Shown piece after piece: positions 11,931-22,430 of a stretch of DNA of 64,000 bases. The stretch is taken from NCBI GenBank assembly GCA_026120185.1, contig JANUWF010001823.1:62001-126000 (forward strand). Reading direction: 5' to 3'. Source of the DNA: Voacanga thouarsii. Lineage: Eukaryota; Streptophyta; Magnoliopsida; Gentianales; Apocynaceae. Each line of letters begins with the position of its first letter. The first letter of the stretch is position 1. Under the pieces are notes generated by a model. That model had not been told where the DNA came from, ran no database searches, and worked only from the letters and a program-made list of their open reading frames with translations. The position numbers were made by a program, and so were the translations under genes.

Positions 11931-12653
11931 GTTACTCAACATGTGTATCAATTGAAACTATTTTTAGCACATATTCGACTTGGTCAAGGACTTCTTGAAT
12001 AATAATTCTTTCAAGTGGCCTTGAGATATTCACTCATACTATTGGGAATAGCGAATCTTTTATTAATCCTCTCAATTACTTTCATTTACTTCACATTGTA
12101 CCTAATGTTCACCCATAGACGGTCTTGTAAGAACTCCAGAGATTGGAATCAAAGTACAACGCTTAGCAAATAAAGTACCTTAGAGTTCTCAAGTCTAATA
12201 TACTTGCACATTAGCTATAATGAGATTTTATCACTTGCACTAAATAGTTATCCATGTGATTATCTCATAGTTAGGTCATCCAATATACTTATTCAAATAA
12301 CAAGCGTTCACGTATTAACATTGAGTATCACAATACTTACAAATGTGAGAACTATCGCTTGATCAGATCAAGAAGTGTAACACATGCTAGTCTTAGTGCA
12401 TAAATGGTGTCCTATCTCATTAATACTATGACTAGGGTTAATTTAAGTTCAAACAAAGTTCAGTGTAATAGAAACATCACATCACAATCTCTATCATGAT
12501 TTCCTTAACACAGTTTTGTACTTAGAATTTTATCTAATAGTTTTATACATATAAACATATGAAACAAAAACTAAAAGATAAAAAATGGCTTTTATTAATT
12601 TAATGTGCAAAATACATTGGATAAATGATTGCTTTTAGGGTACAATCCTAACA
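11931..12653 (-). repeat. Copia K 5' LTR, truncated
   Basis: In element orientation begins TGTTAGGATTGTACCC at 12653 and runs leftward with clear but diverged similarity to solo LTRs 3357-5150 and 29491-31210, for example the block around 'agatctccaaggtac' and 'tgtgtatcaattg'. The 3' half of the LTR is missing. Confidence 0.8.
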
Positions 12654-13633
12654 ATTGCATCAAATTGAAGAAGTCAGTTCCAGTAGTAGAGATCGTTGTT
12701 GGGAGTGAACCAAGGTAGTAACTGCAATTTTGAGTCAAAAACTCAAGGACCAAGATATCTTCAAAGATAAGGTAAAACTGGTTCTCCTTTTTTTCTTTAT
12801 ATTTTTTTTTATTTTAACTTAATTTCTTTGCCATTCTTCTTCATTAGGTAGATAATGTTATAATATTTGATAAGGAAGTTCATTCTCAAGGCTTAATCAA
12901 TAATTCTTTCTTCTCCAAGCAAGATGGTTGTAAGGATATCTCCTACTCTCAGCTCGAGGATCCAAAATCTAAAGCAGTGACTCGTTAACATTGTTCAGCT
13001 ATCTCTACCTTCTCAAGAGAGTCCTTAATGTCAAATTATAGAAAAAGGTTTGTTATGGATATATAGAATCAATTTTATCAAAGGACCTAACAAACACTTA
13101 TCAAGCAAGTCTCTTCACTTGAGAAACAAGCCTGCTATATCTTTAAAGAACTCAGCAAGGATCTTGTTGTTGATTTGTCACCATTGGATAATCTCTTGAG
13201 GTTTTTCTATGCCAAGGCATGGGAACTAGACAATGCTAGATCCACTTTTTCAGATAGGGTCTCAAAGGAGTCTCATGCACAATTATTTTTTGCTGCTAGC
13301 CAATACTTGGATGATGCTAAAGCTAAAAGGGGTCATCTCATAAGTCAAGTTGAGGAAAGTAAGGTCAACTTACAATGAGTTAAAGCCAATATTACTACTC
13401 TTAAAAGGAAGCTTAAGAACTTAAATAGAAAGGAGATAAAACTTTTAACTACTTTTAAGGAAAAGAATAGATAACTTTTAGAAATGGAGTCCACTTGTTC
13501 TTCCCTTAAAGAAGAGTTTGTCATACTTCAAAATACTCCTACAGTAAATGAAAAGGATGCCAACTTGAAGAATATAAGGGACCACATAGTGAGAATTCTA
13601 TAGGACTTAGAAAATTTCAAGTTCTTTCCTTGA
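12654..13633 (+). pseudogene. PMD protein remnant, 3' part with intron and coiled coil
   Basis: Continuation of the PMD pseudogene after copia K. The first exon end (LSQKLKDQDIFKDK) meets a clean GT...AG intron at 12772-12847. The next exon starts VDNVIIFDKEVHSQ and stays in one frame to about 13633. It contains SSLEKQACYIFKEL, NARSTFSDRVSKESHAQLFF and a Lys/Leu/Glu-rich heptad-like region (about 13270-13620) typical of a coiled coil. About seven in-frame stops, several at former Gln or Trp codons, show decay without frameshifts. Confidence 0.75.
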
Positions 13634-13752
13634 AATGTTTTGTAGCACTTCATATATTCTTTAAGTAGTCGTATTTTTTTTTTTCTCTTATAAAATAAGA
13701 TTTCGTTCTTGTTAGCATTAATAATATATTTCTTCCATCTTGTATCAACTCT

Positions 13753-13798
<46 letters not shown>

Positions 13799-14002
13799 AT
13801 GTATTTCCACTTGTTGCCAATGCCAATATCACAACCTACAATAAATTATAAGTTGATTGTAACAAATGTGAAAATAAAAAATGGGAAAAGATGTGACTGA
13901 ACTTAGAAATTTCTTTCTAAGCTGTCTATGTATTTTAAGAATACCTTGAGAATTAAATCAAATGTAGTTCAAAATAGATGGGTATATTTGGCAGGTGCCA
14001 TT
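13634..14002. other. Spacer between PMD remnant and Tat tandem repeats
   Basis: AT-rich non-coding Tat sequence. It contains an (AT)n run at about 13756-13786 followed by a short (GTAT)n run; nothing else recognised. Confidence 0.6.
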
Positions 14003-14207
14003 CACAGTTTTAACTCGTGTAGGCCAAGAGTATTCATTTATTTACTAACTTGGACTTGGCGGAGTATTTCAACAGTTTAACCACATACTACACTATTGAT
14101 AGTTGTCTTTACACATTTTAAACTCATATGGGCCAGGAGTAACTTGTAGTTTAAGCTCGTGCAGTCAAGGAGTAATTTACAATTTAAGCTCGTGTAGTCC
14201 AGAGTAT
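14003..14207. repeat. Short tandem repeats (about 32 bp) downstream of Tat integrase
   Basis: Three adjacent units at 14111-14142, 14143-14174 and 14175-14207 share the core TTTAAGCTCGTGYAGTCC followed by an AGAGTA-like block. A fourth, detached unit lies at 14003-14034. They fall just past the 3' end of the Tat integrase, between pol and the antisense PMD gene. Confidence 0.75.
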
Positions 14208-14239
14208 CCATTTATACATAGTATCACTTCAAATATTTG

Positions 14240-15200
14240 TTGTTGATTGGGCCAATTCTTAATCAATCTTCATCCAACTATTTTGTAAGATCCATTTCTT
14301 GAATGATGTATAGGCCATCCCACGCTGATGTCAACTCTATTGGTTTGGATCCAATGATAATTTTTCTCTTTATAGTGAGCACTAAATCACCAACTTAAAA
14401 AGAATGAAGATGCACTTTCTTGTTAAAGGTCATTAAAACATGAGTTTAGTAAAATTCTAGTCTTTGTTGTACTTCCAATATTTTATCATCAAGTGCTTCT
14501 AATTCTTCAAATTTGAGATAAATATTATCTTCATTGGTGGGCCCTACTTGAATAGTGATCCTTAAAAAAGGAGTTGGAGTCAATATGTGGTCCTATATGC
14601 CCAAAGTGCTTCTCCAATATGAAGATACTAATCCCTTTTAAATTTAGTCACCACTTTTTGTAATAAATTGTACAAAGTCTTATTGAAAGTTTCGATGAGT
14701 CCATTGGCCAGGGCATAGCATAGCACATGAAAAATTTATGCTGCTTGAACATGAACTTCTTGCACAGTTTGTCTATCAAAATATTGTAAAAAGGCTTGCC
14801 ATTATCTGTGATGATATATCAAGGAATGCCATATCGATAAATAATATTGATACATATGAAATTAATAATATTTTCCTTCTTTGCTTCCTTTAAAGCTATA
14901 AGTTCCACCCATTTGGAGAAATAATGTATTGCAGCCAAAATGTAGAGATGCCTAGCAGAAAACTTTGGTAGCGGTCTAATGATATCCAAATCCCATGCAT
15001 CAAATGGCCATGAAGTAACTTTCCGGTGAAATGGCTTAGAAGGTTGGTATATATAATTAGCATTAAATTGACATGCTTGACATTTTCAAGCTTAATCTAG
15101 GTAATCTTTTACCATAGTTGGCCAATAATATCTCATTCTCTTGATATGAAAATGAAGCATCGAAGTAGACTGGTGGGCTCTATAAATGCTTGAATGGGCT
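14240..15200 (-). pseudogene. Tat integrase remnant
   Basis: Integrase of a Ty3/gypsy polyprotein. The minus-strand translation shows the HHCC zinc-binding pattern (EAHSSIYRAHQ ... KCQACQ, about 15080-15190) and then WPFDAWDLDIIRPLPKFSA with the first catalytic Asp. ILAAIHYFSKWVE and IITDNGKPF with the second Asp follow, near 14840-14930. Stops and shifts occur throughout, and the part after about 14640 is hard to follow. It is the last pol domain before the 3' untranslated repeats. Confidence 0.85.
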
Positions 15201-15559
15201 TCCTCCATTGCATGCAGTGCTTCTTATTGGCCTAAACATCTCAAGAATATACCTTCAAAAGAACGTTGAAAGAGTGTATTCTTGTAACAAAAGAAGTGAG
15301 TGGCATGTCGATGAATATCAGTACGTCATCGTGGATCATCATAAAGTTTTCCATCTTTGAGATAGACCACCAAAAGTTGTTGCCAATCTTCTTCATCAAT
15401 CTCATAGATGAAAACATAATAGATTTAATATCCTTCATCTTAAAAAATAGAGAGTATAACCTAAGTTTGACATGTCAAAATTTGGACTTCTTAATCATGT
15501 AGACATAAATTAGAAGCTAATTTTACCAATGCATCAGCTTGCTTTTTTTCGCTTTTTAA

Positions 15560-15890
15560 TACATGTTCGATTGTTACATTATCCAAATATCCTGAAGTTG
15601 TCTTGCATAATTGTAATAAATGATTAACTCAAGTTTATTAACATCGTATTCCCAAGTAATTGATTGACAATCAATTGGGCATCCCCATACACATTGAGAT
15701 GCAATTGCTTTGTATTAATAGCCAACTCTAACCTAAGTATGAGGGCTTAGCATTCAGCTACATTATTTGAGTATCTTTTGGTTAAAGTAAGAGAGTACAA
15801 TAATATATCTTTCTTAGGGGTAATGAATACCACACCAGCTCCAGCACTTTTATGAAGCACCACACCATCAAAATACATCTTTCATGGTGG
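15560..15890 (-). pseudogene. Tat second RNase H (aRNH) remnant
   Basis: Minus-strand reading KMYFDG, then SAGAGVVFITPKKDILLYS, SNNVAEC, LVYGDAQLIVNQLLG-like blocks. This is the archaeal-type RNase H found between RNase H and integrase in Tat-lineage elements. It lies directly between the first RNase H (ending about 16100) and integrase, in the expected order. Stops are present. Confidence 0.8.
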
Positions 15891-16099
15891 GAAAATCTCA
15901 ATTATAACGATATCATCATTAGGTAATTCATCACTTAGTTCCCATTCACTAGAATAGGGTGATCAGCCAAGAAATCAACCTGTACTTGCCCTTTGACAGC
16001 TTTTTGCTAAACGAGGATAATATCATATTGTTAGAGTTAAAGGCACCACTTTGCTAAATGATCAGATGTCATAGGCTTTGTCATGATATATTTTATAGG

Positions 16100-17592
16100 A
16101 TTAGCCTTAGAGATAAGGTGTACGGTATGCGCTTGAAAAATAATGCTTTAATTTCTGAATTACAAATATTAAAGTTAGATAAAGCTTCTCAATTGGAAAA
16201 TAGTTCAACTCATTTTGTGTTTTCATCTGACTTAAGTAATAGAGTGCATTTTCTTTGTTATTGTCATTTTCATAAGCAAGTAATGCCCCCACTAAACGCT
16301 CTTGTGCAGCAATGTATAAAATCAGTGGCTTATCAGAAATGCGTGCGACCAGCACATGAGGCTTTATAAAATAAAATTTGATATATTTGAAAGCATTTTG
16401 ACATATTTCATCTCACTCAAATTGTACACTCTTCTTCATTAGGCGACTAAACGGTTAGCATTACCTAGTAAGATTTGAGATGAACCTTCAGAGGTAAGGC
16501 AACTTTCCCTATAGACTTTTTAATTCATGGATATTTCTTAGCTTAGGCATCTTTATAATTGCGTTAATATTTAATTATCTATTTTAATACCTGGATGATA
16601 GATGATAAAACCCAAGAAGTTTTCAGAGGAAACACCAAAGGCACATTTGAAAGGATTCATCTTCAATTGATGTTTTTGGAGTCACTCGAAAGTCTTTCTT
16701 AAATCTTGAAGACTTGATCTCGTTTACGTGACTTGGCCACCAAATCATTTATATAGCATTCCATGATCTTATCTAGCATATTATCAAGGATATTTTGCAT
16801 TGCTATTTAATATATGGCTCCAGTATTCTTCAGACCAAAATGCATTGCTATGTAGTAATAGATTTTTTTTGGAGGATGAAAGATAGTGAGCTCCTCATCT
16901 TTTGGCACCAATCTGATTTGGTTATAACCAAAAGATCCATCCATAAAAGATAAAACTTCATGGCTAGTGGTTGTATCTACTATTAGTTCAGGAATAGGCA
17001 GTGGAAAATCATCTTTTGAGCATGTGTCATTTAGATTTCTAAAATCAACACGAATTTAAAAATTTCTATTTTTCTTCCTCACAGGGATAATATTAGCAAC
17101 CCAAGTTAGATACTCAACTTCTTGGATAAATTTTGCTTCGATGAGCTTGTTCACCTCTGCTTCAATTAATGGAACCAGCTCAGGTTTAAAACACTGTTAG
17201 GCTTGCCTTACTGAAGTTGCCCCATTCTTTACAGCTAAATAGTAGACGCCAATTCTTATATCTCAGCCAGACATTTCTTTGTATATTTAAGTAAAGATGT
17301 CTTTGAATTTTTTCAAAATATCGATGTAGGTCTTTTCTTCTTTAGGCGATAAGAGTGCACTAATATAAATTGGACGAAGATTTTCAATAGTGCCCAAATT
17401 TACTTCTTTCAGCTCATCAACTATGGATTTTATGCCTTCTTCAAGTTTTGATAGAGCATACTTGACATCTTCTTCCTCAACACACTTTTCGTCATAAATG
17501 GTGATATGATTACAAAAAGTTACACTTTCTTCATTACAAGGTATAACAAGCGTCACTTGTGTTATCACTTTTAGGACTCCATCATAATTCAT
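16100..17592 (-). pseudogene. Tat reverse transcriptase and RNase H remnant
   Basis: The leader into RT reads ELKEVNLGTIENLRPIYISA (17287-17592). RT blocks follow: VRKKNRNF, VDFRNLNDTCSKDDFPLPIP, DGSFGYNQIRLVPKDEE, MHFGLKNTGA, then CYINDLVAKSR near 16760. The usual YVDD reads YIND, so a catalytic Asp is lost by one G-to-A change. RNase H at 16107-16355 reads PLILYIAAQERLVGALLA, ENALYYLSQMKTQNELNYFP and KLKHYF. Stops and frameshifts separate the blocks. Confidence 0.9.
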
Positions 17593-17799
17593 CGCCGTTC
17601 TTGCCTTCGAGGAGACTTTGCTAGGATTTCTTGCCTTTGAAATGACTGTGACTCAAAGACTCTTGAAAACAGATTTTCTTTTTCCTTTTGGGCCTAGTCT
17701 TGTGAAGATAGATAGATGAAGATTTGCATCTCCCAATCTATTAAAAACATGTCCAGGTTTCGATGTTGTTTCATTTTCTACAATAATATATTGAATGTT

Positions 17800-18500
17800 C
17801 ATCCTCTTAATTTTGAGTCGAATAGGAGATTCTTATTAGTAACTTAGGCCGATACGCCCTTTTTTCAATTGGCATGCTTTGGGTAGATCTTGAACCATGC
17901 CATTTTTCCTTGTCAATATCCACCGGTAGCTTCCCCAACAAATGTTGACTTTGTGAATTATATCCAACCTTTACTAGGAGTCTATAATTTTTTGGGTCAA
18001 ATCCTTCCTTTGTACGCAAAGTCAGTAATTCACTGTGCTTTATTTTTGCTTCCTTCTTATATGGACAAATCCTTTTATAGGAGTATTTGGTGGCTGAACA
18101 AAGTCAACCTTAAAATGAGGCTATTGTGACGGTATTTGAAACATTAATGTAGGATTAACGGCACTACACCATTATCATATAACCATGGTCTTCCTAGCAA
18201 AATGTTGTAGGAGGTCTTAGTATTAATAACATAGAAGAGAGCATTGGAAGGCATATCTACAATTAGTATATCCAGTCAGAGAGTATCACTGGCTCATGCC
18301 CTCCTTTATTGAATCCTTGTATCATAAGACAGCTTTGAGATAATTCATCCATAGAAATGCACAACTCTCTTAATATCTATAGAGGTAGGATGTTTACTGT
18401 CGATCCTCTATCCAACAGTATCTTATTTACTCCATGCTCTTATACGTAGCCAGCAAAAAATAATAGTCTATTATGTCGTCGAACTAAGTAGCAAATTATT
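17800..18500 (-). pseudogene. Tat aspartic protease and protease-RT linker
   Basis: The protease core reads HGVNKILLDRGSTVNILPL (about 18360-18435), matching the family D-G-[ST]-A type active site but with an Arg after the catalytic Asp. IQGFNKGGHEP and TKTSYNILLGRPWLYDNGVVP follow (about 18180-18330). A linker with KEGFDPKNYRLLVKVGY and LGKLPVDIDKEK (17807-18019) is typical of Tat polyproteins before RT. Stops present. Confidence 0.85.
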
Positions 18501-18960
18501 ATCAGTGAATGTGATCTCTGCCATACAACTACTAAGATCTATTGAAGAATCAGTTTCCTCTATGTCTCCTTTTGTGGAGTCATCATTGTCTTCTTTGCTT
18601 TCCTTATCATGTATGGCATAGCATGAGACAATGTTGAACTTTTTAGCAAGTTTTCTTTGTATAAAATCTTTTAGCGTGAGAGGTGATGGAGATTTCTTCC
18701 ACAAAGAATCATCTACAGTTGACGCAGGCTTGGTCTTCTTACTTTTGAAGTTTCTCACATTTTTCTTAGTGAACTTGCTTCTTAGCTGTGAAGCTCCACT
18801 ACTTAAGGTTTTGGTGCACTTTTTTTCTTCTTGTCATAAGCATCCAACCCTCATCTTCATCATGTACAGAAGGTTCTTCAAATTCTTATTGATATCCTTC
18901 AACAAGAAAGACTTGTTTGTTAAATTCAACCTTGGCAGGATCAAAATTTCCGAACTTAAC
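18471..18960 (-). pseudogene. Tat gag-pro junction remnant
   Basis: A 95-codon open stretch (18471-18758) with PLTLKDFIQRKLAKKF, KIVSCYAI-like sequence and an acidic run (KESKEDNDDSTKGDIEETD) resembles the linker before the Tat protease. Only about 100-500 bp remain between it and the 5' LTR, so most of gag is deleted. The plus-strand frame at 18631-19050 is an antisense shadow. Confidence 0.6.
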
Positions 18961-19038
18961 CAAAAAAATAATGGGTTCAGTAGGAGGGATGCTACAGTTG
19001 TCAAATTTATAGATGCCTTATCTTCTTCAAGGACTACA

Positions 19039-19949
19039 TGTCGAATATGAAGACAAGAATAATATCAAAGAAATTGCAGGTTTGAAAACTAAGACAAGAA
19101 AAATATAAAAAAAAATACAAAATATTTAGTAAATAAAAAAAGTGATTAAAATCTTCGAAGAAGTCCTAAAACGTAGGATAAGTTGTTCGATTCTTCTCTT
19201 TTAAAATAAGTTGATTTGAGTGTTGAAGAGCTTGATCTCGATCGAATATAATTTGATAATAAACACTTGATTGCTAAGCCTTTGAGACTTGTTTGATGTA
19301 GAACAAGATGAACATATTAAATTTTGATGTAGATTCTGAACTTTAATTTGATGAAGATTCTAAACCTTGAATTTGTTAAAACTTGATTTTGCTGAAGCTT
19401 ATACTTGAATGCTGAAACTTGAGCTTGTTGAAGCTTGAATTTAAATGTTGTTGATGCTTGAGGATGCCTCTTATTTGTTGAAGAATCTGGGTTGCCTTGA
19501 ACCTTGAGGGAAGACTCTATTTATAGGTTAAAAATCCCTTGACTTTAGTATAAACAGTCGATATGGGATTTTTAGGAAGCTTCCTAACAAACCCTAATAG
19601 ACTTGCGTTTGAGATGACTTGGGCTTAACTTATATTTAGCCTAATTTTATTTAATCCACATCATGTTTAGTTTAGGAGATTCTTAAAAAGTCTAAGGGCT
19701 TGGTCCAATTTCATTTAATCCATAATATATTGGATTATATGAAATGGACCTTTAACATTAGTCCAATTTTAATAGCTTAATTGCATTATATATTGAATAT
19801 AATGACTTTTAAAGATGGCCCGATTGTATTAATCCAAGAATAATTATATTTATTCATAGATTTATTTTAATTAACCAAGGTCAAAATATTTAATTTTCTT
19901 TTAGTCTTAATCAAACACAATATATTTTCTTCAAATTTTCTTGTCTACA
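19039..19949 (-). repeat. Tat element 5' LTR
   Basis: Collinear with 2218-3078 over its whole length, with both copies visibly diverged by substitutions and small indels. In element orientation it starts TGTAGACAAG at 19949. The priming site should lie just left of 19039 but was not matched to a specific tRNA. Confidence 0.85.
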
Positions 19950-21128
19950 ATGTTGTTAGTTTGGTGAAGTTATTATTTATCTTTTTCCTTGGGAATTCTA
20001 TTTAAGACTTTTCTAGGAAAGTTATTTTTATGTACATTTATATATTGGGCATGACATAGTCTAAGTTTGGATAAGTAAGTTAATCTTATTAATGCCTTTG
20101 AAAATGTTGTTAAACTTGATTCTTTGAGAATAGATGAAAACTTTGTGATGAAATATAGAGTGTGAATTGTTGCTTTATCTCTAATTTCGTAGCAACTCCA
20201 TTCATTTATTTATTTAATTACTTTGTATATTGTATTATAGAAATCTTCAATTGTTTATTGTATTTTCCAATAAAAAGGCAATTAGGAGCAAGAGATAGGT
20301 TGCTCAATGCACCTACCGAAGTGAGAAGAAAAAAGTGGGGGGGGGGGGGTCTAGGAATGTAAAGTGTATATCTTATGATAAAAAACATTGTGTGATGAAG
20401 AAAAGAAACAAAAAAGCAAGAAAAAGAAATAGAAAGAAAAGAAAAAAGAAAAAAAATGCAAGGGATGGAAAAGAACATTTAAGTTAAAATTACTATAAAT
20501 GCATTCCTTTCGTAGAAAAAATAATGAAAAATGAGAGGCTCCTACTTTGCCAATTCAAGTTGGATGTATTATTGTATTATTGTATTGAAGTGTAAAGTTT
20601 TGTTGTATTGTAATGTATCATTTGTAATACTTGTACTTGGGATAAGCCATGAGACTTGAGTGAGTCATTTGATCATATCTCATATGAATAAATCACTTTG
20701 TTTGAATTCTTGATTAAAGAAATTGAGTGAATCGCATTTATTTGACATAAACTTATTTAATTTCACTTTGATGTTCTTGGTTGTGTCTAGCCTAATATAA
20801 AAGTATACATAGGGTTAACTTGGATAGATTGGTGTTTAGATAAATTCTAAGGCGGAGGAAGAAATAGCCTATTTACCATTTTTGACCTTATTGCATATAT
20901 ACTAAGTTGTTATTGTAAACTCACCTAGAATACTATGTAGAATATTTTTCATCTTACTTATAAATTAGTTATTTTTTATCCTTGTGAATAAATGTATTTT
21001 ACGTTATTTATACACTAGTTAAGTCATGAATAAATGTATGATGCTCGATTTGTACATTTATTAATTCTTTATTTTGTGAATAATTGTGGTTTGCTTAAGG
21101 ACAAGTAAAGGTTTAAGTGTGGGATATG
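19950..21128 (+). mobile_element. J internal region, right part, ending in polypurine tract
   Basis: Non-coding continuation of J after the Tat insertion. It ends in a gypsy-type terminal block: TTGCTTAAGGACAAGTAAAG, TTTAAGTGTGGGATATG (purine-rich), then the 3' LTR. The same block occurs in H (22378-22430, minus) and G (26928-26960, minus). A run of 13 G lies at 20337-20349. Small open frames here have no domain support. Confidence 0.75.
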
Positions 21129-21655
21129 TGATGAAGGCTCATCACATACATATTTTCTAATAGTTTTTTGCTTTAATTATGATAAATTCTTACTCAAATC
21201 ACTACTTATCATGCCCTTTTCATCATGTGTTAATAAGAAATAAAGAAAATACAATTGGAGATGAAAATAATAAAATGGAAGAATTGCACAAGAACATGGC
21301 AGCCTAGGGAAGTAACCCTTTCTTAAGCCACCTAGAGCACAAAAGATGGCCAGAAAGAAAGAGCAAGGTGGCCAAGGGTACTTCAAATTCTTTTGGCCTC
21401 TCAAAGCACAAAAGGAGGCCATTTGTCCAAGAGAGGGGCAGCCTAAACTTCCGTAGGCCGCCTAGGTGAAGAGTAAAAGACTAAGTGCACAATAATACGG
21501 CAGCCTAGGGAATTTCTAATTCCCTCAGCCGCCTAGGAATAAGTAGAAGAACACATTTTGCCCAAAGAGAGACGGTGAAACCTAGCGGCCCAAGAAAGTG
21601 GAATTTCTCTTAGCTGCCCTCATATATCCAGAAACAAGGTGGCCCAGGGATGAAA
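21129..21655 (+). mobile_element. J 3' LTR, 5' part
   Basis: Begins TGATGAAGGCTCATCACATA directly after the polypurine tract. It is homologous, in opposite orientation, to 26612-26927 (G's 3' LTR). It contains repeated GGCAGCCTAGG / GCCGCCTAGG-like blocks between 21290 and 21650. Similarity is lost at about 21655, where sequence of H's LTR begins abruptly. Confidence 0.75.
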
Positions 21656-22377
21656 ATAAGCAATCAAATACCAAGATAAATAATGAATTGGTCAAAAGAC
21701 TAAATTACTCAATAAATCATGAATCCCAAAAAATAGTGTCAAATGACAATGGAAACATTAAATAGATAATTGTTTAAGAAGAAGAAAATAAAGATAAAAG
21801 AAAGCACTTATAGACAAGCTTTTTTCTTTTCCCTTGAAGACTCTCTTGAACAACCCTCTTTGAATGGTGAATTCCTCCTTGAATGAGTGTTTGGAACTTT
21901 TGCTCTTGGATTCACTCTTCAATATCTTAGATTTTCTCTTGCTTTTATAGGCTTCTTTGATACCAAATTCATTGCTTGAGAAGTGTTGGCCAAGTAGGAT
22001 TCAGAAAATACCAAAATCATTGGAAAATTTTTAAATTTGTGTACACGATTTTCGCATTCCAGAACGAGCTTGGCGCCGGGTCCAGTTGACCCACCTGGTG
22101 CTAGGTGCATTCTATTTCTCCTTTGAATTTTGTTCTATTTTCTTTGGCTGTCTAGAATGGCCCTGACGCCTGGTTCACTTGCCAGACCTGACACCAAGTA
22201 TGCTATGAAAAATCTCCAGTTTTGCTCAAAATTAACTCAAATCTAGACAAATTCGTCAACAATACTTTCTACAAACAAAATATCAAATAGGAAGGAATAT
22301 GCCTAGTTATTATAACAAATGTATTTCAAAATAATCTCAAATAATTAGAAAAATAATGATGATTTTAGCCCCTATCA
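21656..22377 (-). repeat. H 3' LTR, truncated
   Basis: Matches 25896-26611 of the 5' LTR. In element orientation it starts TGATAGGGGC at 22377, right after the tract AAATGTGGGGGTATG. The plus-strand left part (equivalent of 25213-25895) is missing. Confidence 0.85.
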
Positions 22378-22430
22378 CATACCCCCACATTTGAACTTTT
22401 GCTTGCCCTCAAGCAAACAAGATTTAGACA
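22378..22430 (-). other. H polypurine tract region
   Basis: Minus strand reads CTTGAGGGCAAGCAAAAGTT then CAAATGTGGGGGTATG immediately before the LTR start. This is the conserved plus-strand priming region also seen before J's and G's 3' LTRs. Confidence 0.8.

Larger units (their letters stand above)
9981..12653 (-). mobile_element. Copia element K (Tork/Angela-like), internally deleted
   Basis: The left end starts TGTTGG and the right end finishes CCTAACA, the reverse of a TGTTAGG...CCAACA LTR pair. Flanks are ATTGA (9976-9980) and ATTGC (12654-12658), a probable TSD with one substitution. Only part of the 5' LTR (11931-12653), RT and RNase H (about 10395-11930) and a truncated 3' LTR (from 9981) remain; gag, protease and integrase are gone. 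It interrupts the PMD pseudogene, whose frame continues on its right side. Confidence 0.75.
2218..19949 (-). mobile_element. Tat/Ogre-lineage Ty3/gypsy retrotransposon, heavily interrupted
   Basis: Two direct-repeat LTRs (2218-3078 and 19039-19949) bracket a minus-strand gag/pro-RT-RNaseH-aRNH-INT remnant. The order and a second, archaeal-type RNase H after the first are hallmarks of the Tat lineage. Flanks are ATGTA (2213-2217) and ATGTT (19950-19954), a plausible TSD with one mismatch. The element lies inside J: removing it joins J's two internal pieces into about 2.8 kb, the same length as the internal region of H. Three later insertions (3357-5150, 5474-7689, 9981-12653) explain most of its excess length. 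Confidence 0.85.

Noticed and set aside
14111..14207. CRISPR-like spaced repeats
   Set aside because: Units are adjacent and diverged with no unique spacers, and this is plant nuclear DNA.
18631..19050. 139-codon plus-strand frame
   Set aside because: Antisense shadow of the Tat gag-pro remnant that runs into the Tat LTR.
20337..20349. G-run as a possible G-quadruplex
   Set aside because: A single run of G without further G tracts nearby; a homopolymer also prone to sequencing error.
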